In this document: in pieces, positions 1 to 8,484 of the stretch
Numbering within the stretch: the stretch's first letter is position 1
How the letters are laid out: each line of letters opens with the position of its first letter
From: Roseofilum capinflatum BLCC-M114
Lineage (GTDB): Bacteria > Cyanobacteriota > Cyanobacteriia > Cyanobacteriales > Desertifilaceae
Direction: 5' to 3'
NCBI RefSeq assembly: GCF_030068505.1
Contig: NZ_JAQOSO010000030.1
Coordinates: 1 to 46,337, forward strand
Length of the DNA stretch: 46,337 nucleotides
Made by a program: the position numbers and the translations under genes
Notes under the pieces: generated by a model
The model's database searches: none
Seen by the model: only the letters and a program-made list of their open reading frames with translations
Told to the model about the DNA's origin: nothing

Positions 1-64
1 TGAGTTGTGTAATGGCTGCCCCTCATCCCCCTGCCCCCTTCTCCCGCAGGCGCTGCCCTGCTTG

Positions 65-135
65 CCCTGAGCGTAGCCGAAGGGAGCGAAGCCGAAGGGA
101 GAAGGGGGTAAAGTCCCTCTCCCAGTGGGAGAGGG
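65..135. repeat. Interspersed repeat and hairpin at window start
   Basis: This non-coding stretch contains two tandem 15-bp units (71-85 and 86-100) of the form GCGNAGCCGAAGGGA, followed by a near-perfect hairpin with 9-bp arms (115-123 and 127-135, sequence CCCTCTCCC/GGGAGAGGG) and a 3-base loop. Elements of this type are scattered through cyanobacterial genomes. The hairpin lies beyond the 3' end of pbpC but has no adjacent T-tract, so a terminator role is not supported. The rest of 1-233 shows nothing else I can name. Confidence 0.55.
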
Positions 136-233
136 ATATAGGGAGAGGGCATTTCCAATTGCACAACTCATTTAGACTAGCTATAGAGTTTTAACCACAA
201 AGACACGAAGGAACACGAAGGTTTAGAGTTTGT

Positions 234-2627
234 TTAATCGGCAATGGAAAATCCTCGACGGGTTCGTTTTTGGGGTGCTTCCTGCACTTGGAAAATGATC
301 CGATCGCGCTCTTCCCCTCCTGCTGTTTTTACCTCTAGTTCCCAACTGCCCAGTTTCATCTGCCAAAATAAGGAATTGGTTGTAGTTGTGGCGATTTTAT
401 CCCCATTTAACCACCATTCTACCGGTTCTTCGAGTTTACCGGCTAGTTTGAATTCTAGGCGATTGTCCTGTTCTGCTTGGGGAGCAAGCAAGAAATAATC
501 ATCGTTTGCAGGAAAGACAATTCTTAGGTTTCCTTGCCATTGGTTTTGGGGCTGTTGGGAGAGCCATTCATTATATTCTGGAGGTAGTTCTAGGGGCTGG
601 TTTTGGGAATGTGATTTTTGGATGTCTTGAGGATAAAGATATTCTAAAACGATAGCAGAAGGACAGATAGGGGCGGGTTTATTTACATTTTCGTCTCTCA
701 ACAAAATGGCTGGTGAACCTGCCCCTACATCGGGTTGAAATTGGGATAAATTATCCCCAATAATTTGTCCGGTAACGGCACAAATGGGGTGCTGAACTAA
801 ACCCGATGGGGGGGCAAAATCGGCGGGTTCTCTGCTTTCGTGTAACTGTTGCATAATTCGATGCCAGAGGGGAGCTGCACCCATGACTCCGGAGACTTGC
901 TGCATGGCGGTTCCGTCGAAGTTGCCCACCCAGGTGGCGACGGTATAATCGGTGCTAAAGCCGACTGTCCAGGTATCGCGATAGTCGGAGGATGTGCCGG
1001 TTTTGACGGCCGCAGGAAAGGGCAAGTTTAATACAGAGTCTACCCCAAAACTGGTGGCACGGGCATGGCGATCGCCGAGCATCTCCCGCACCAGTTCCCA
1101 AGAAGTGGTCTCTGTGGGCGTTTCTCCTGCTTCTGTTTCTTCGCCAAAATAGGTGACTAAAGGCACAGCTTTACCATGATGGGCCAATCGCAAATAAGCC
1201 CTCGCCAACTCCCACAAACTGACCTCCCCACTGCCCAAAGTTAAGCCTAAACCATAGTATTCTGGCTCATGGGTCAGATGGGTAAATCCCAGTTCCCGCA
1301 AGTGATTGAGGAACACGGGAACCCCCACTTCTTCCAGGACGCGCACGGCAGGCACATTCAGAGAATTAGCCAGAGCTAAACGCACCCGCACCGGCCCTAA
1401 AAAGGTTTCGCTATAGTCCACCGGTTTGTATAGTTTCGCTCCAGGAATAGCGTAAGTAGTGGGCACGTCCGCCAAGATGGTTTGGGGACGGATAAGCTGT
1501 TGTTCTAGCGCCAGTTGGTAGAGGAAGGGCTTCAGGGTTGAACCCGGTTGGCGCAAGGCTTGCACCCCATCATTTTGCCCCTGTTGGCTGTCGTTAAAGT
1601 AGTTGGGAGACCCCACATAGGCGAGGACTTCCCCGGTATGATTATCGATGACTAGGGCGGCTGCATGGTGGACTTGTTGGGGGGCAAGAGCGTCAACCAC
1701 TTGCTGCACTTGGGTGGCGACAAACTGCTGGAGGGAGCTATCGAGGGTGGTGCGGATGGTTCCCCCCTGGGTGCTGGGGAGCTGCTGGGCAACCCAGAAG
1801 AGGAAATGGGGAGCGGCGAGAATTCCCTGTTGTCGCGATCGCAGATAAACTTGTTCACTATAAGCCCGTTCTGCGTCTAATTCCGTAATCATTTTATCCG
1901 CCACCATCCGGTCTAAAACATAACGCTGCCGAGTTTTCAGCGCTTGCCAATGGTGGTAGGGGTCGAGGTCGATGGGGTCATTCGGCAGGGATGCAAGTAG
2001 GGTCGCCTGTGCCAGATTTAACTCCGCAGCCGGAAGCCCAAAATAGCTCCGAGCCGCCGCTTCCACCCCATAAAGATTACTCCCCATGGGCAAGCGGTTA
2101 ATATAAGCCGCTAGAACTGTATCCTTATCCATTCCCGCACTTAAGCGCCAAGATGTCCAAATTTCACCCACTTTATGGGGGAGAGTGCGGGGAGTAGGAT
2201 GGAGCATCCGCGCCAGTTGCATCGTAATAGTAGAAGCTCCGCTCACAATTTCTCTCGCTTGAAGCGCTTCTAAAATAGCACGAGAAACCGCAATAAAATC
2301 CACCGAACCATGTTGATAATAGCGCTTATCTTCCGCCGCAATAATCGCTTGAATAAAGTAGGGGGACATCTCATCCAGGGGAACCACCATGGTATGGTCT
2401 TGGTCGCGGGTGAGCAAGGTTCCCAAGGGCAGTCCATGGCGGTCTTCAAAGGTGAGTGCGCCATCGGTTTGGGCGATATCTTGGGCGCGAATGGGGATGA
2501 GATAGGGTACAGAGCGGAGAGTTAAGCAGAGTAAAATTACACCGACGAGGATGCGGAGGGAGAGTTTATATTTTCCATGCCATAATTTACGGAAGTATTG
2601 CATAATCCTTGAGTAGAAGCTCTTCAT
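234..2627 (-). CDS. pbpC: Penicillin-binding protein 1C (bifunctional glycosyltransferase/transpeptidase)
   Basis: This peptidoglycan synthase acts at the outer face of the cytoplasmic membrane. From the ATG at 2627 it is 797 residues. One membrane anchor lies near residues 23-40. A GT51 glycosyltransferase domain follows, with catalytic Glu about 99 in AAEDKRYYQHG and the GASTITMQLAR motif. The transpeptidase domain has S363-T-L-K366, an SLN triad near 422 and KTG at 542-544. The C-terminal part resembles the extra domain of PbpC proteins. An in-frame TTG lies 15 bases upstream, but the ATG is preferred because it forms an ATGA overlap with the stop of the upstream restriction endonuclease gene, suggesting translational coupling. 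The family assignment is strong. The choice of 1C over other class A PBPs rests on domain order. Confidence 0.9.
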   Translation of the reverse strand: MKSFYSRIMQYFRKLWHGKYKLSLRILVGVILLCLTLRSVPYLIPIRAQDIAQTDGALTFEDRHGLPLGTLLTRDQDHTMVVPLDEMSPYFIQAIIAAEDKRYYQHGSVDFIAVSRAILEALQAREIVSGASTITMQLARMLHPTPRTLPHKVGEIWTSWRLSAGMDKDTVLAAYINRLPMGSNLYGVEAAARSYFGLPAAELNLAQATLLASLPNDPIDLDPYHHWQALKTRQRYVLDRMVADKMITELDAERAYSEQVYLRSRQQGILAAPHFLFWVAQQLPSTQGGTIRTTLDSSLQQFVATQVQQVVDALAPQQVHHAAALVIDNHTGEVLAYVGSPNYFNDSQQGQNDGVQALRQPGSTLKPFLYQLALEQQLIRPQTILADVPTTYAIPGAKLYKPVDYSETFLGPVRVRLALANSLNVPAVRVLEEVGVPVFLNHLRELGFTHLTHEPEYYGLGLTLGSGEVSLWELARAYLRLAHHGKAVPLVTYFGEETEAGETPTETTSWELVREMLGDRHARATSFGVDSVLNLPFPAAVKTGTSSDYRDTWTVGFSTDYTVATWVGNFDGTAMQQVSGVMGAAPLWHRIMQQLHESREPADFAPPSGLVQHPICAVTGQIIGDNLSQFQPDVGAGSPAILLRDENVNKPAPICPSAIVLEYLYPQDIQKSHSQNQPLELPPEYNEWLSQQPQNQWQGNLRIVFPANDDYFLLAPQAEQDNRLEFKLAGKLEEPVEWWLNGDKIATTTTNSLFWQMKLGSWELEVKTAGGEERDRIIFQVQEAPQKRTRRGFSIAD

Positions 2628-3583
2628 AAGTTCAATAGCCAATCACATAATGAAACGACTTGCTCTTCATTAGTTAAATTTGCTGCATTGGTTAAACGGC
2701 GATCGTTCAGTTGCTGATAGATTTCTTGAGCCATATGATCGGCGATCGCTGCACCAATAAAAAACGTTTCAGGATAGCAATTTTGATCGGAGAACGCTTT
2801 TCTGATCCGTCCAAGTGCTGAATTTGCCGTTTTCCAATGCTCATCTGCTCCGGCTGGATCAATTCCTCCTTTAAGTTCTCCCAGAGCAAGATAATTTTCC
2901 GGCTGATGATGTGCTGAATCCTTATTTTTACCCAATATAATCTCCTGGGGGGAAGCATTCAATAGGCAAAGATCTACATTCTTTTTGACGGTTGGGACAG
3001 TCAAGTTATATATTAAAGTTCGTTGATTGCGATCCAATCTCCAATGTAACCCTTTAACCTGTTTCTCAATTTCTGGTTCAAAATTGTAAGCTATCCAATT
3101 TTTACTTTTAACATCCAGATACTGCAAATCCAGTCCACGAATTGAGCAAGTCGAGATAAAAACTCTCGTAAAGCCCCACAAACCTAATGCACCCGCTAAA
3201 TTCCGAATACTACCCCCAAGAGCGTCCCCTCTAGTCAGCAGAAAGCGATAGACTAACTCATCAATAAATGCAGTTCCCGATGGCTCCAAAAAATTTTCTA
3301 GCAAATTTCTAATCGCTTCTTGTTTATCTGATTCTCGTAAGTAATTTTTAGCCTTACCAGAAATACCGGCTGCTGTAAGTAACGCATCATTGATGTTATC
3401 AATCATCAACAAGTCACTAGGATCTTTAGCTCTTGATGCCAACACCTTAAGGGCTTTTGCTTCTTCGATGAAAGGAGTAGCTTTCTTGTTTTTCTCTAAG
3501 GCTAAAGATATAAATCCTGAGCGAATCTGATCGTAAGGAGTGATCAAGTCCTGATAAAGCCTTAAGTGTTGATCAAATGACAT
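2624..3583 (-). CDS. Type II restriction endonuclease, AvaI/BsoBI family (predicted CYCGRG)
   Basis: The 319-residue protein matches the AvaI/BsoBI family in length (BsoBI is about 323). The core GELKGG at residues 235-240 supplies Glu236 and Lys238 of a PD-(D/E)XK-type site, Asp204 lies in NVDLCLL, and His249 lies in GADEHWKTA. These correspond in order and spacing to Asp212, Glu240, Lys242 and His253 recalled for BsoBI. It should cut DNA at CYCGRG unless the site is methylated. Its ATG directly follows the TAA of the methyltransferase gene with no gap, and its TGA overlaps the pbpC start. Specificity is inferred from the family, not shown by sequence. Confidence 0.85.
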   Translation of the reverse strand: MSFDQHLRLYQDLITPYDQIRSGFISLALEKNKKATPFIEEAKALKVLASRAKDPSDLLMIDNINDALLTAAGISGKAKNYLRESDKQEAIRNLLENFLEPSGTAFIDELVYRFLLTRGDALGGSIRNLAGALGLWGFTRVFISTCSIRGLDLQYLDVKSKNWIAYNFEPEIEKQVKGLHWRLDRNQRTLIYNLTVPTVKKNVDLCLLNASPQEIILGKNKDSAHHQPENYLALGELKGGIDPAGADEHWKTANSALGRIRKAFSDQNCYPETFFIGAAIADHMAQEIYQQLNDRRLTNAANLTNEEQVVSLCDWLLNL

Positions 3584-5020
3584 TTAGCTTTCCTTCTTCC
3601 AAACATAAATACATTTTCTTAAAGGCTGCCGTCCATGTTTACCCATTTGTTGAGAGCTATTCCCTTTTCCTTGAGGGAGAACCATAATATTTTCAATTCT
3701 AAATCCTATCTCTTCAGCTATCTTTGAGAGAAGGAGATCTACTGATATCGATATTCCCGCATATCTAACATTATCATTGACCATAAACATTCTGCCATCT
3801 TTCTGTAAAACACGATAACAGTCTTGGATCACACAAGCCATTTCATAAAAATACCCTTTCACCATACGCACAATTCCTGGATTATTCAATTGCTTGTTCT
3901 GTCTTTGATGATCGAGGTCATTGAAAATTTGTTGTAATAACGGCATCTGGTTACAAATATCAATAGCAGTTTTCCATGATTGATTGAAAGTAATTAGATC
4001 TTTAAACTTGTTTTCTACTGTGCAAGTCAACATAGCCTGACGCAAACGCACTAATTCAATTTCATTAACTCCCAGCACTGCATGTTCTAAGGCATAAGTT
4101 CGTGTATAGTCATAACGGTTGCAGTAAGGGGGGGAAGTCATAATTCCTGAATAGTGTTCAGATTTTAATTGAGGTAAAATATCTAAACAAGACCCTTTGA
4201 TTAAATTGATTTTTCCTGGTTTCAACTCTCCTTGAAGTAAGGACAATAAATCATGGGGTTGATCGTGATGGATTAAATCTTCTTTGATTTGATTCATCTG
4301 CCGATCAATGGCTTGATCAAATGATAATATTTTACCCTTTTTAAATGTCTTAGAACCTTGCTTACGATCAGCCCTGTGATCCCATCGCAAATACTGCCCA
4401 TCTTTTCTGGTATAACTAATCGATTCTAAGATAGATAATAAGGCAAATAATAAGATTTCTTGAGTCTCTATATCTTCATTCTGGATCTCATACAGATAAC
4501 GTCCTATTTGAGTTTGAGCGATTTGGGGATATGCACCATCAGTAATTCGTAATGTATTCAATTCTTGGGTTTTTCCCTCTCTATTCCAAGGTTGTTCGAC
4601 CAACCAATATTCTAGTCTCGATAACAGTTTGTTTCTGTTTCCCCTTCTAGCAATTAGATTAGCTTCTATGATTTTTTGTCCCACAGGTAAGAGTTCAATC
4701 CCATCAGCATCGTAACCTAAAGAGGAGCAGGCAAATAAAGCTGTCCCGGAACCGGCGAAAGGATCGAGGATTTTACCTTCTAGAACTGAATATTGCTGGA
4801 ATAAATATTCTACTAAGTCAGCAGAAAAGGCTTCTTTATACTTATAGAGTCTATAATATGAGCGGTCTTTATTGGCTTGAAAACTAATATGCTTTCTGTT
4901 CAAAGCTGGGTTAAGCATAATGACTGGATAAAAATGCTGATAAAGTTCTCGATCCAGTAATTCAATTTTAGATAAATAATCATTAGTGTCAATGTCAGAT
5001 TTGAGCTTATGTGGAGGCAT
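3584..5020 (-). CDS. DNA methyltransferase (N4-cytosine type), partner of the AvaI-like nuclease
   Basis: The 478-residue protein has an AdoMet-binding motif I, DPFAGSGTALF, at residues 86-96 and the catalytic motif IV, TSPPYCNRYDY, at 295-305. The SPPY form is typical of N4-cytosine methyltransferases. Its length is close to M.AvaI (about 480). It should methylate the inner sites recognised by the neighbouring nuclease and so protect host DNA. The gene is first in the M-R pair, so protection would be made before cutting. No C-protein regulator gene is visible nearby. The ATG at 5020 was chosen because the reading frame and family length agree there. Confidence 0.85.
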   Translation of the reverse strand: MPPHKLKSDIDTNDYLSKIELLDRELYQHFYPVIMLNPALNRKHISFQANKDRSYYRLYKYKEAFSADLVEYLFQQYSVLEGKILDPFAGSGTALFACSSLGYDADGIELLPVGQKIIEANLIARRGNRNKLLSRLEYWLVEQPWNREGKTQELNTLRITDGAYPQIAQTQIGRYLYEIQNEDIETQEILLFALLSILESISYTRKDGQYLRWDHRADRKQGSKTFKKGKILSFDQAIDRQMNQIKEDLIHHDQPHDLLSLLQGELKPGKINLIKGSCLDILPQLKSEHYSGIMTSPPYCNRYDYTRTYALEHAVLGVNEIELVRLRQAMLTCTVENKFKDLITFNQSWKTAIDICNQMPLLQQIFNDLDHQRQNKQLNNPGIVRMVKGYFYEMACVIQDCYRVLQKDGRMFMVNDNVRYAGISISVDLLLSKIAEEIGFRIENIMVLPQGKGNSSQQMGKHGRQPLRKCIYVWKKES

Positions 5021-5075
5021 GTGGGATGGTGTATTTGAGTTGCTTTATTTAAAGAATTATAACTTATTTTACTCC

Positions 5076-5095
5076 CTTGGCGATCGATCGCCAAG
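5076..5095. promoter_or_regulatory. Perfect 20-bp palindrome between divergent genes
   Basis: CTTGGCGATCGATCGCCAAG is a perfect inverted repeat with no loop. It lies 56-75 bases upstream of the methyltransferase start and 54-73 upstream of the divergent GNAT start. It could be an operator for one or both genes. It is followed on the plus strand by CTTTT, so a hairpin role cannot be excluded. The core is built from the GATCG steps common in HIP1-rich genomes, so chance is also possible. Confidence 0.35.
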
Positions 5096-5148
5096 CTTTT
5101 GCTAAAATTGACCCATAAAGTATTGACGTTCAGAGGGAGCGTATTATC

Positions 5149-5598
5149 ATGATTCATTACAGAGTAGCAGAGCAAACTGATTTACAGATCATTTTACAAC
5201 TGGTGCAAGAATTTCATCACAGTGAAAAACTAGGGTTTGATGAAAAACTCGATGCTCAGGCTTTAGAAGAGTTAATCAGCGATTCATCTTTAGGGAAACT
5301 GTTGCTGATTCAACAAGACGATGAAATCATTGGCTATGTTATTGTAGCTTGGGGTTATAGTCTGGAATTCCGAGGCAGAGATGCATTTATCGATGAATTT
5401 TATCTGAGACCCCAGTACCGTCAACAGGGCATCGGGACTCAAACTTTATCATTTGTCGAGAAGACCTGTCAAGAGTTGGGAATACAAGCGCTGCATCTAG
5501 AAGTTGATTTTGAAAATCCTAATGCACAACGTCTTTATCACCGAGTTGGATATCAACGCCATAATCGTTTTTTGATGACGAAAATATTAGATAATTAG
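5149..5598 (+). CDS. GNAT family N-acetyltransferase
   Basis: The 149-residue protein has the GNAT layout. Strand-rich N-terminal segments are followed by the acetyl-CoA pyrophosphate-binding motif RPQYRQQGIGTQTL at about residues 84-97, then the C-terminal NPNAQRLYHRVGYQ segment that often packs against the substrate. It should transfer an acetyl group from acetyl-CoA to an amine; the substrate cannot be read from sequence. A purine-rich GAGGGAG sits about 10 bases before the ATG. It is divergent from the methyltransferase gene and shares its intergenic region. Confidence 0.85.
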   Translation: MIHYRVAEQTDLQIILQLVQEFHHSEKLGFDEKLDAQALEELISDSSLGKLLLIQQDDEIIGYVIVAWGYSLEFRGRDAFIDEFYLRPQYRQQGIGTQTLSFVEKTCQELGIQALHLEVDFENPNAQRLYHRVGYQRHNRFLMTKILDN

Positions 5599-5687
5599 AT
5601 CGGGCGCAGTTCACATCCTAAGCTGTGTTACTATAGCAAGTAGAATTTACAGTATAATATTGAAGGCAATCTAGAGGTTAATGATTT

Positions 5688-5966
5688 ATGGCACGACAAG
5701 TTGAACAAGCAGTACGCCAAGCGCGACTTTACTTTGAAAAACTCTTACCTGAGTTAGGGGAAGGGATTGAAGACTTGAGACTCGAAGAAGTCGAACTTTC
5801 TGAAGATAAATGGCTGATTACTTTGGGATATACCCGCCCAACTAAAATCAAGCCGAATCCCCTATTGCCTGTTACCGATAACCGGCAATATGAACGAGTC
5901 TATAAGATATTTACAATTAACTCAAGAACGAATGAAGTTGAATCGATGAAAATCCGAGAATTATGA
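5688..5966 (+). CDS. Small conserved protein, first gene of PIN cassette
   Basis: This 92-residue protein is acidic in its first half (PELGEGIEDLRLEEVELSED) and ends in a short strand-rich segment with Arg and Lys. I do not recognise a named domain. Its stop overlaps the start of the PIN gene in an ATGA arrangement, which suggests translational coupling. By position it is a candidate antitoxin or partner of the PIN protein. That is inference from context only, because there is no visible DNA-binding motif. Confidence 0.7.
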   Translation: MARQVEQAVRQARLYFEKLLPELGEGIEDLRLEEVELSEDKWLITLGYTRPTKIKPNPLLPVTDNRQYERVYKIFTINSRTNEVESMKIREL

Positions 5967-6469
5967 TCGATGAAATTGCCGAATTTTATAAACAATATCG
6001 ACACAAAGGAATTTTGATTGATACGAATATTCTGATTCTCTGGGTCGTAGGTACAGTCAACCGAGAACGGATTTCTCGATTTAATCGAACCAAAACGTTT
6101 ACGCCCAATGACTATGATATATTATCACAACTCCTTGATTATTTTAGCAGAGTCGTTACTACTCCCCATATTCTGACAGAAGTCAATAGCCTGATGAATA
6201 CATTGGGAGAACCAGAACGCTCTACTGGCCTACAAATCTTAGGTGAAGCCCTACAAAATTCCGATAAAGTTCATGAGGAATATCGAGAAAGTTCCCAAAT
6301 TATGCAGAATAATCAATTTTATAAGTTTGGCTTAACAGATTGTGGAATTATGGAAGTTTGCCAAGGTCGATATTTGGTTTTAACTGATGATTTTAAGTTG
6401 GCGGGTTATTTATTTTCACAAAATATAGATACGATTAATTTTAATAATATTCGAGGATTATTAAAGTAA
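5963..6469 (+). CDS. PIN-domain protein, putative toxin ribonuclease
   Basis: The 168-residue protein carries the acidic residues expected of a PIN nuclease: Asp20 in GILIDTNILIL, Glu73 in TPHILTEVNSL, Asp126 in FGLTDCGIME, and Asp142/143 in YLVLTDDFKL. PIN proteins bind Mg or Mn and cut RNA, and many are toxins of toxin-antitoxin pairs. It is longer than a typical VapC (about 130-150). It overlaps the 92-residue gene by four bases and the next gene by one base (TAATG), so the three genes should be one transcript. The target RNA is unknown. Confidence 0.8.
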   Translation: MIDEIAEFYKQYRHKGILIDTNILILWVVGTVNRERISRFNRTKTFTPNDYDILSQLLDYFSRVVTTPHILTEVNSLMNTLGEPERSTGLQILGEALQNSDKVHEEYRESSQIMQNNQFYKFGLTDCGIMEVCQGRYLVLTDDFKLAGYLFSQNIDTINFNNIRGLLK

Positions 6470-6705
6470 TGAAGTTAAAGATGAGCCAAGTAGAACTCCA
6501 ATTACCAGAAACACTCCACCAACAGTTAACCCAGTTAGCGGAGAATGAAGGTGTTTCGTTAAACCAATATATCGTTTATGCACTCACGCGCCAAGTTACT
6601 ATGGCGTATACAGTTCAAGCAATACCTACTAACGATAGGCATGAAGAGAACGTACTGATTCCCAATTGGAAGCATAGGCTTTACGATAATTCAATGATGC
6701 CTTGA
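6469..6705 (+). CDS. HicB-like ribbon-helix-helix protein, apparently altered at the 3' end
   Basis: Residues 5-45 resemble HicB-type ribbon-helix-helix proteins (LPETLHQQLTQLAENEG followed by SLNQYIVYALTRQV). It would bind operator DNA as a dimer and could autoregulate the cassette. The start overlaps the PIN stop as TAATG; an internal Met at residue 5 (6481) is an alternative. From about residue 54 the sequence no longer resembles the family, and the last 77 bases overlap the convergent GIY-YIG gene. This suggests that the original 3' end was lost and a new stop was acquired. Antitoxin function is inferred. Confidence 0.65.
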   Translation: MKLKMSQVELQLPETLHQQLTQLAENEGVSLNQYIVYALTRQVTMAYTVQAIPTNDRHEENVLIPNWKHRLYDNSMMP

Positions 6706-7249
6706 TAAATGGGCTTTCTTTTGTATACCCAAGACTGAAATTATATTTTTCTTTGAAGGCAGTTTGATCTAGAGAAATGTGAATGATCTCTAGGGATAGC
6801 AACTTCTTGTGAAACAACCAATAATCATAATCTAAATCGACAATATCTTCGCGGGGAGGTTCAATACCGAGAATGAAGGCAAAATCGGAAATGGCGACTA
6901 GGGTTTCTCGTAAGAGGGTTTCGCTGGGTAATACTTTTTTCGCTTGGACGGGACTTTCGTTTAAGTGGGGATGATATTTTTCAATGCGCTGCTTCTCAAC
7001 TTCATCAAGTTGATCTTTGCTCACCAACTCATAGTAAATGGTAAAGTGTGTTTTCTTCTGTGCTTCGAGTTGAGCGATGCGATGATGGGTTTTGCCTTGC
7101 CAGCGTTTGCAGATGTTTTTGGCTTGGCCAATGTACCACACCTTGTGAGCTTGATCGAGAACGTAATAAATCCCGGAGGACTCTGGAAGCAGCTCTTTGG
7201 TTTGTAGGGGGATATGGGGGAGTTGGAGAAGATGGCGATCGCCTTTCAT
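6629..7249 (-). CDS. GIY-YIG domain protein
   Basis: The 206-residue protein, counted from the ATG at 7249, has the GIY-YIG nuclease core. SGIYYVLDQAH at about residues 25-35 is followed by VWYIGQAKNICKRW with the expected Arg, and a conserved Glu lies further on. The C-terminal half (residues 110-206) has no recognised domain. A TTG 18 bases upstream is an alternative but weaker start. Stand-alone GIY-YIG proteins may be nucleases or degenerate mobile-element proteins; its substrate is unknown. It overlaps the end of the convergent HicB-like gene by 77 bases, which is unusual for this compact family. Confidence 0.7.
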   Translation of the reverse strand: MKGDRHLLQLPHIPLQTKELLPESSGIYYVLDQAHKVWYIGQAKNICKRWQGKTHHRIAQLEAQKKTHFTIYYELVSKDQLDEVEKQRIEKYHPHLNESPVQAKKVLPSETLLRETLVAISDFAFILGIEPPREDIVDLDYDYWLFHKKLLSLEIIHISLDQTAFKEKYNFSLGYTKESPFIKASLNYRKAYASNWESVRSLHAYR

Positions 7250-7329
7250 GGGTCTGTTTTGTATCAATCATAACTCTATTCTCCGATTCTATCAAGTCCG
7301 ATTAAATACCCTAATTAAAAATCCAGGGA

Positions 7330-7385
7330 GCAAGATGCTCCCACTCCAGCTATATCCAAGAATTCCAGGAGTGCGGGCATCTTGC
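7330..7385. repeat. Imperfect inverted repeat, possible interspersed element or terminator
   Basis: The arms 7330-7347 (GCAAGATGCTCCCACTCC) and 7368-7385 pair at 16 of 18 positions around a 20-base loop, and each half also folds on itself. The element lies between the start of the GIY-YIG gene and the end of futA. There is no T-tract directly after either arm. The sequence type (bidirectional GCAAGATGC boxes) is a familiar cyanobacterial intergenic repeat. Confidence 0.55.
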
Positions 7386-7422
7386 CCGCTTTTTAACCCA
7401 TTAACTGGCTAGAACTTGTGGC

Positions 7423-8484
7423 TTATTTCCAACCAGCTCGATCCATAATTTTTAAGGCTTCTGCATTATTCTTACCGAAGACATCTGGGTTAAGCGGATC
7501 GGCCTTAAAACTGCCAAATCCTTGCAGCACGGGATCGAGAGGCACTCCAGAGACCACTGGATACTCGTTATTCCCTTCGGCGAAAAACTGTTGAGCTTCA
7601 CGCTCTGCCAGATGTTCTAAAAACTCGATCGCCGCCTGCCTATTTTTGGCGTGCTTAACCACACCGCCCCCACTGATGTTGACATGGGTTCCGCGACCGT
7701 TGGGGCCCGTTTGGTTGGGGAAAAAGATGCCTACGGTATTAAAGACCTGTTGATCTTCCCGGGTGCGAGATTTACCTAAACGAGCCAGATAATAGCTGTT
7801 AGCAATGGCGATATCTCCAATTCCAGCAGCACAAGCTTTAATTTGGGCGGTATCATTTCCTTCTGGCGATCGCGCAAAATTAGAAACCACACCCCTGGCC
7901 CAACCTAGGGTCTTCTCTGCACCATGGGCCGCCAACAGGGAACCGACCAGGGATTGGTTGTAAATATTGCTTGAACTTCTAATCAGAATTTTCCCTTTCC
8001 ATTTGGGATCGGCTAAATCTTCATAGGTAGAGAGTTGGGACTTACTCACCTTATTCTTGTTGTACATAATCACCCTAGCCCGTTTCGAGAAGGCAAACCA
8101 ATGGCCTTGGGGGTCTCGGAGGTTACTGGGGATTTTCTGATTCAGGGTGGAAGAGCTAACTGGTTGTAGGATGCCATCCTGTTTGGCTCGCCACAGGTTG
8201 CCACCATCAACAGTTAACAGAATATCGGCTCTGGTATTAGCTCCTTCGCTTTTCACCCGTTCGATCAGTTGTTCGGCATCCCCTTCGATTAGGTTGACTC
8301 TTACCCCGGTGGCTCGCGAAAAGCTGTCGTAGAGTTCATCATCGGTGTCGTAGTGACGGGAGGAATAGAGGTTTACAGCCGTCCGTTGGGCGATCGCCGG
8401 CCCTCTACTGATTAGATTCTTACTGGCAACCGCTACCATCCCTGTTCCCGCAGCCAGAATAAAGTGTCGTCGATTCAATCTCAT
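7423..8484 (-). CDS. futA: Ferric iron ABC transporter substrate-binding protein (FutA/IdiA type)
   Basis: The 353-residue protein binds ferric iron in the periplasm and delivers it to an ABC importer. The N-terminus has a twin-arginine signal (RRHFILAAGTG, with an Ala-rich hydrophobic stretch ending near AIAQ). The mature part begins VNLYSSRHYDTD, where His/Tyr ligands are expected, and later has SNIYNQS and ANSYYLARLG with the paired tyrosines of the iron site. FutB and FutC genes are not in the window, as is common in cyanobacteria, where futA genes can stand alone. Some homologues also have roles in protecting photosystem II. I could not identify a clear Fur box upstream. Confidence 0.88.
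   Translation of the reverse strand: MRLNRRHFILAAGTGMVAVASKNLISRGPAIAQRTAVNLYSSRHYDTDDELYDSFSRATGVRVNLIEGDAEQLIERVKSEGANTRADILLTVDGGNLWRAKQDGILQPVSSSTLNQKIPSNLRDPQGHWFAFSKRARVIMYNKNKVSKSQLSTYEDLADPKWKGKILIRSSSNIYNQSLVGSLLAAHGAEKTLGWARGVVSNFARSPEGNDTAQIKACAAGIGDIAIANSYYLARLGKSRTREDQQVFNTVGIFFPNQTGPNGRGTHVNISGGGVVKHAKNRQAAIEFLEHLAEREAQQFFAEGNNEYPVVSGVPLDPVLQGFGSFKADPLNPDVFGKNNAEALKIMDRAGWK

Noticed and set aside
12-194. Open frame of 60 residues at the window start
   Set aside because: Its translation runs through tandem 15-bp repeats and a hairpin and has low-complexity Arg/Ser content; it is not a gene.
5963-6469. Classical VapBC reading of the PIN cassette with the third gene as the only antitoxin
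   Set aside because: The first gene is also tightly coupled to the PIN gene, so the choice of antitoxin is left open.
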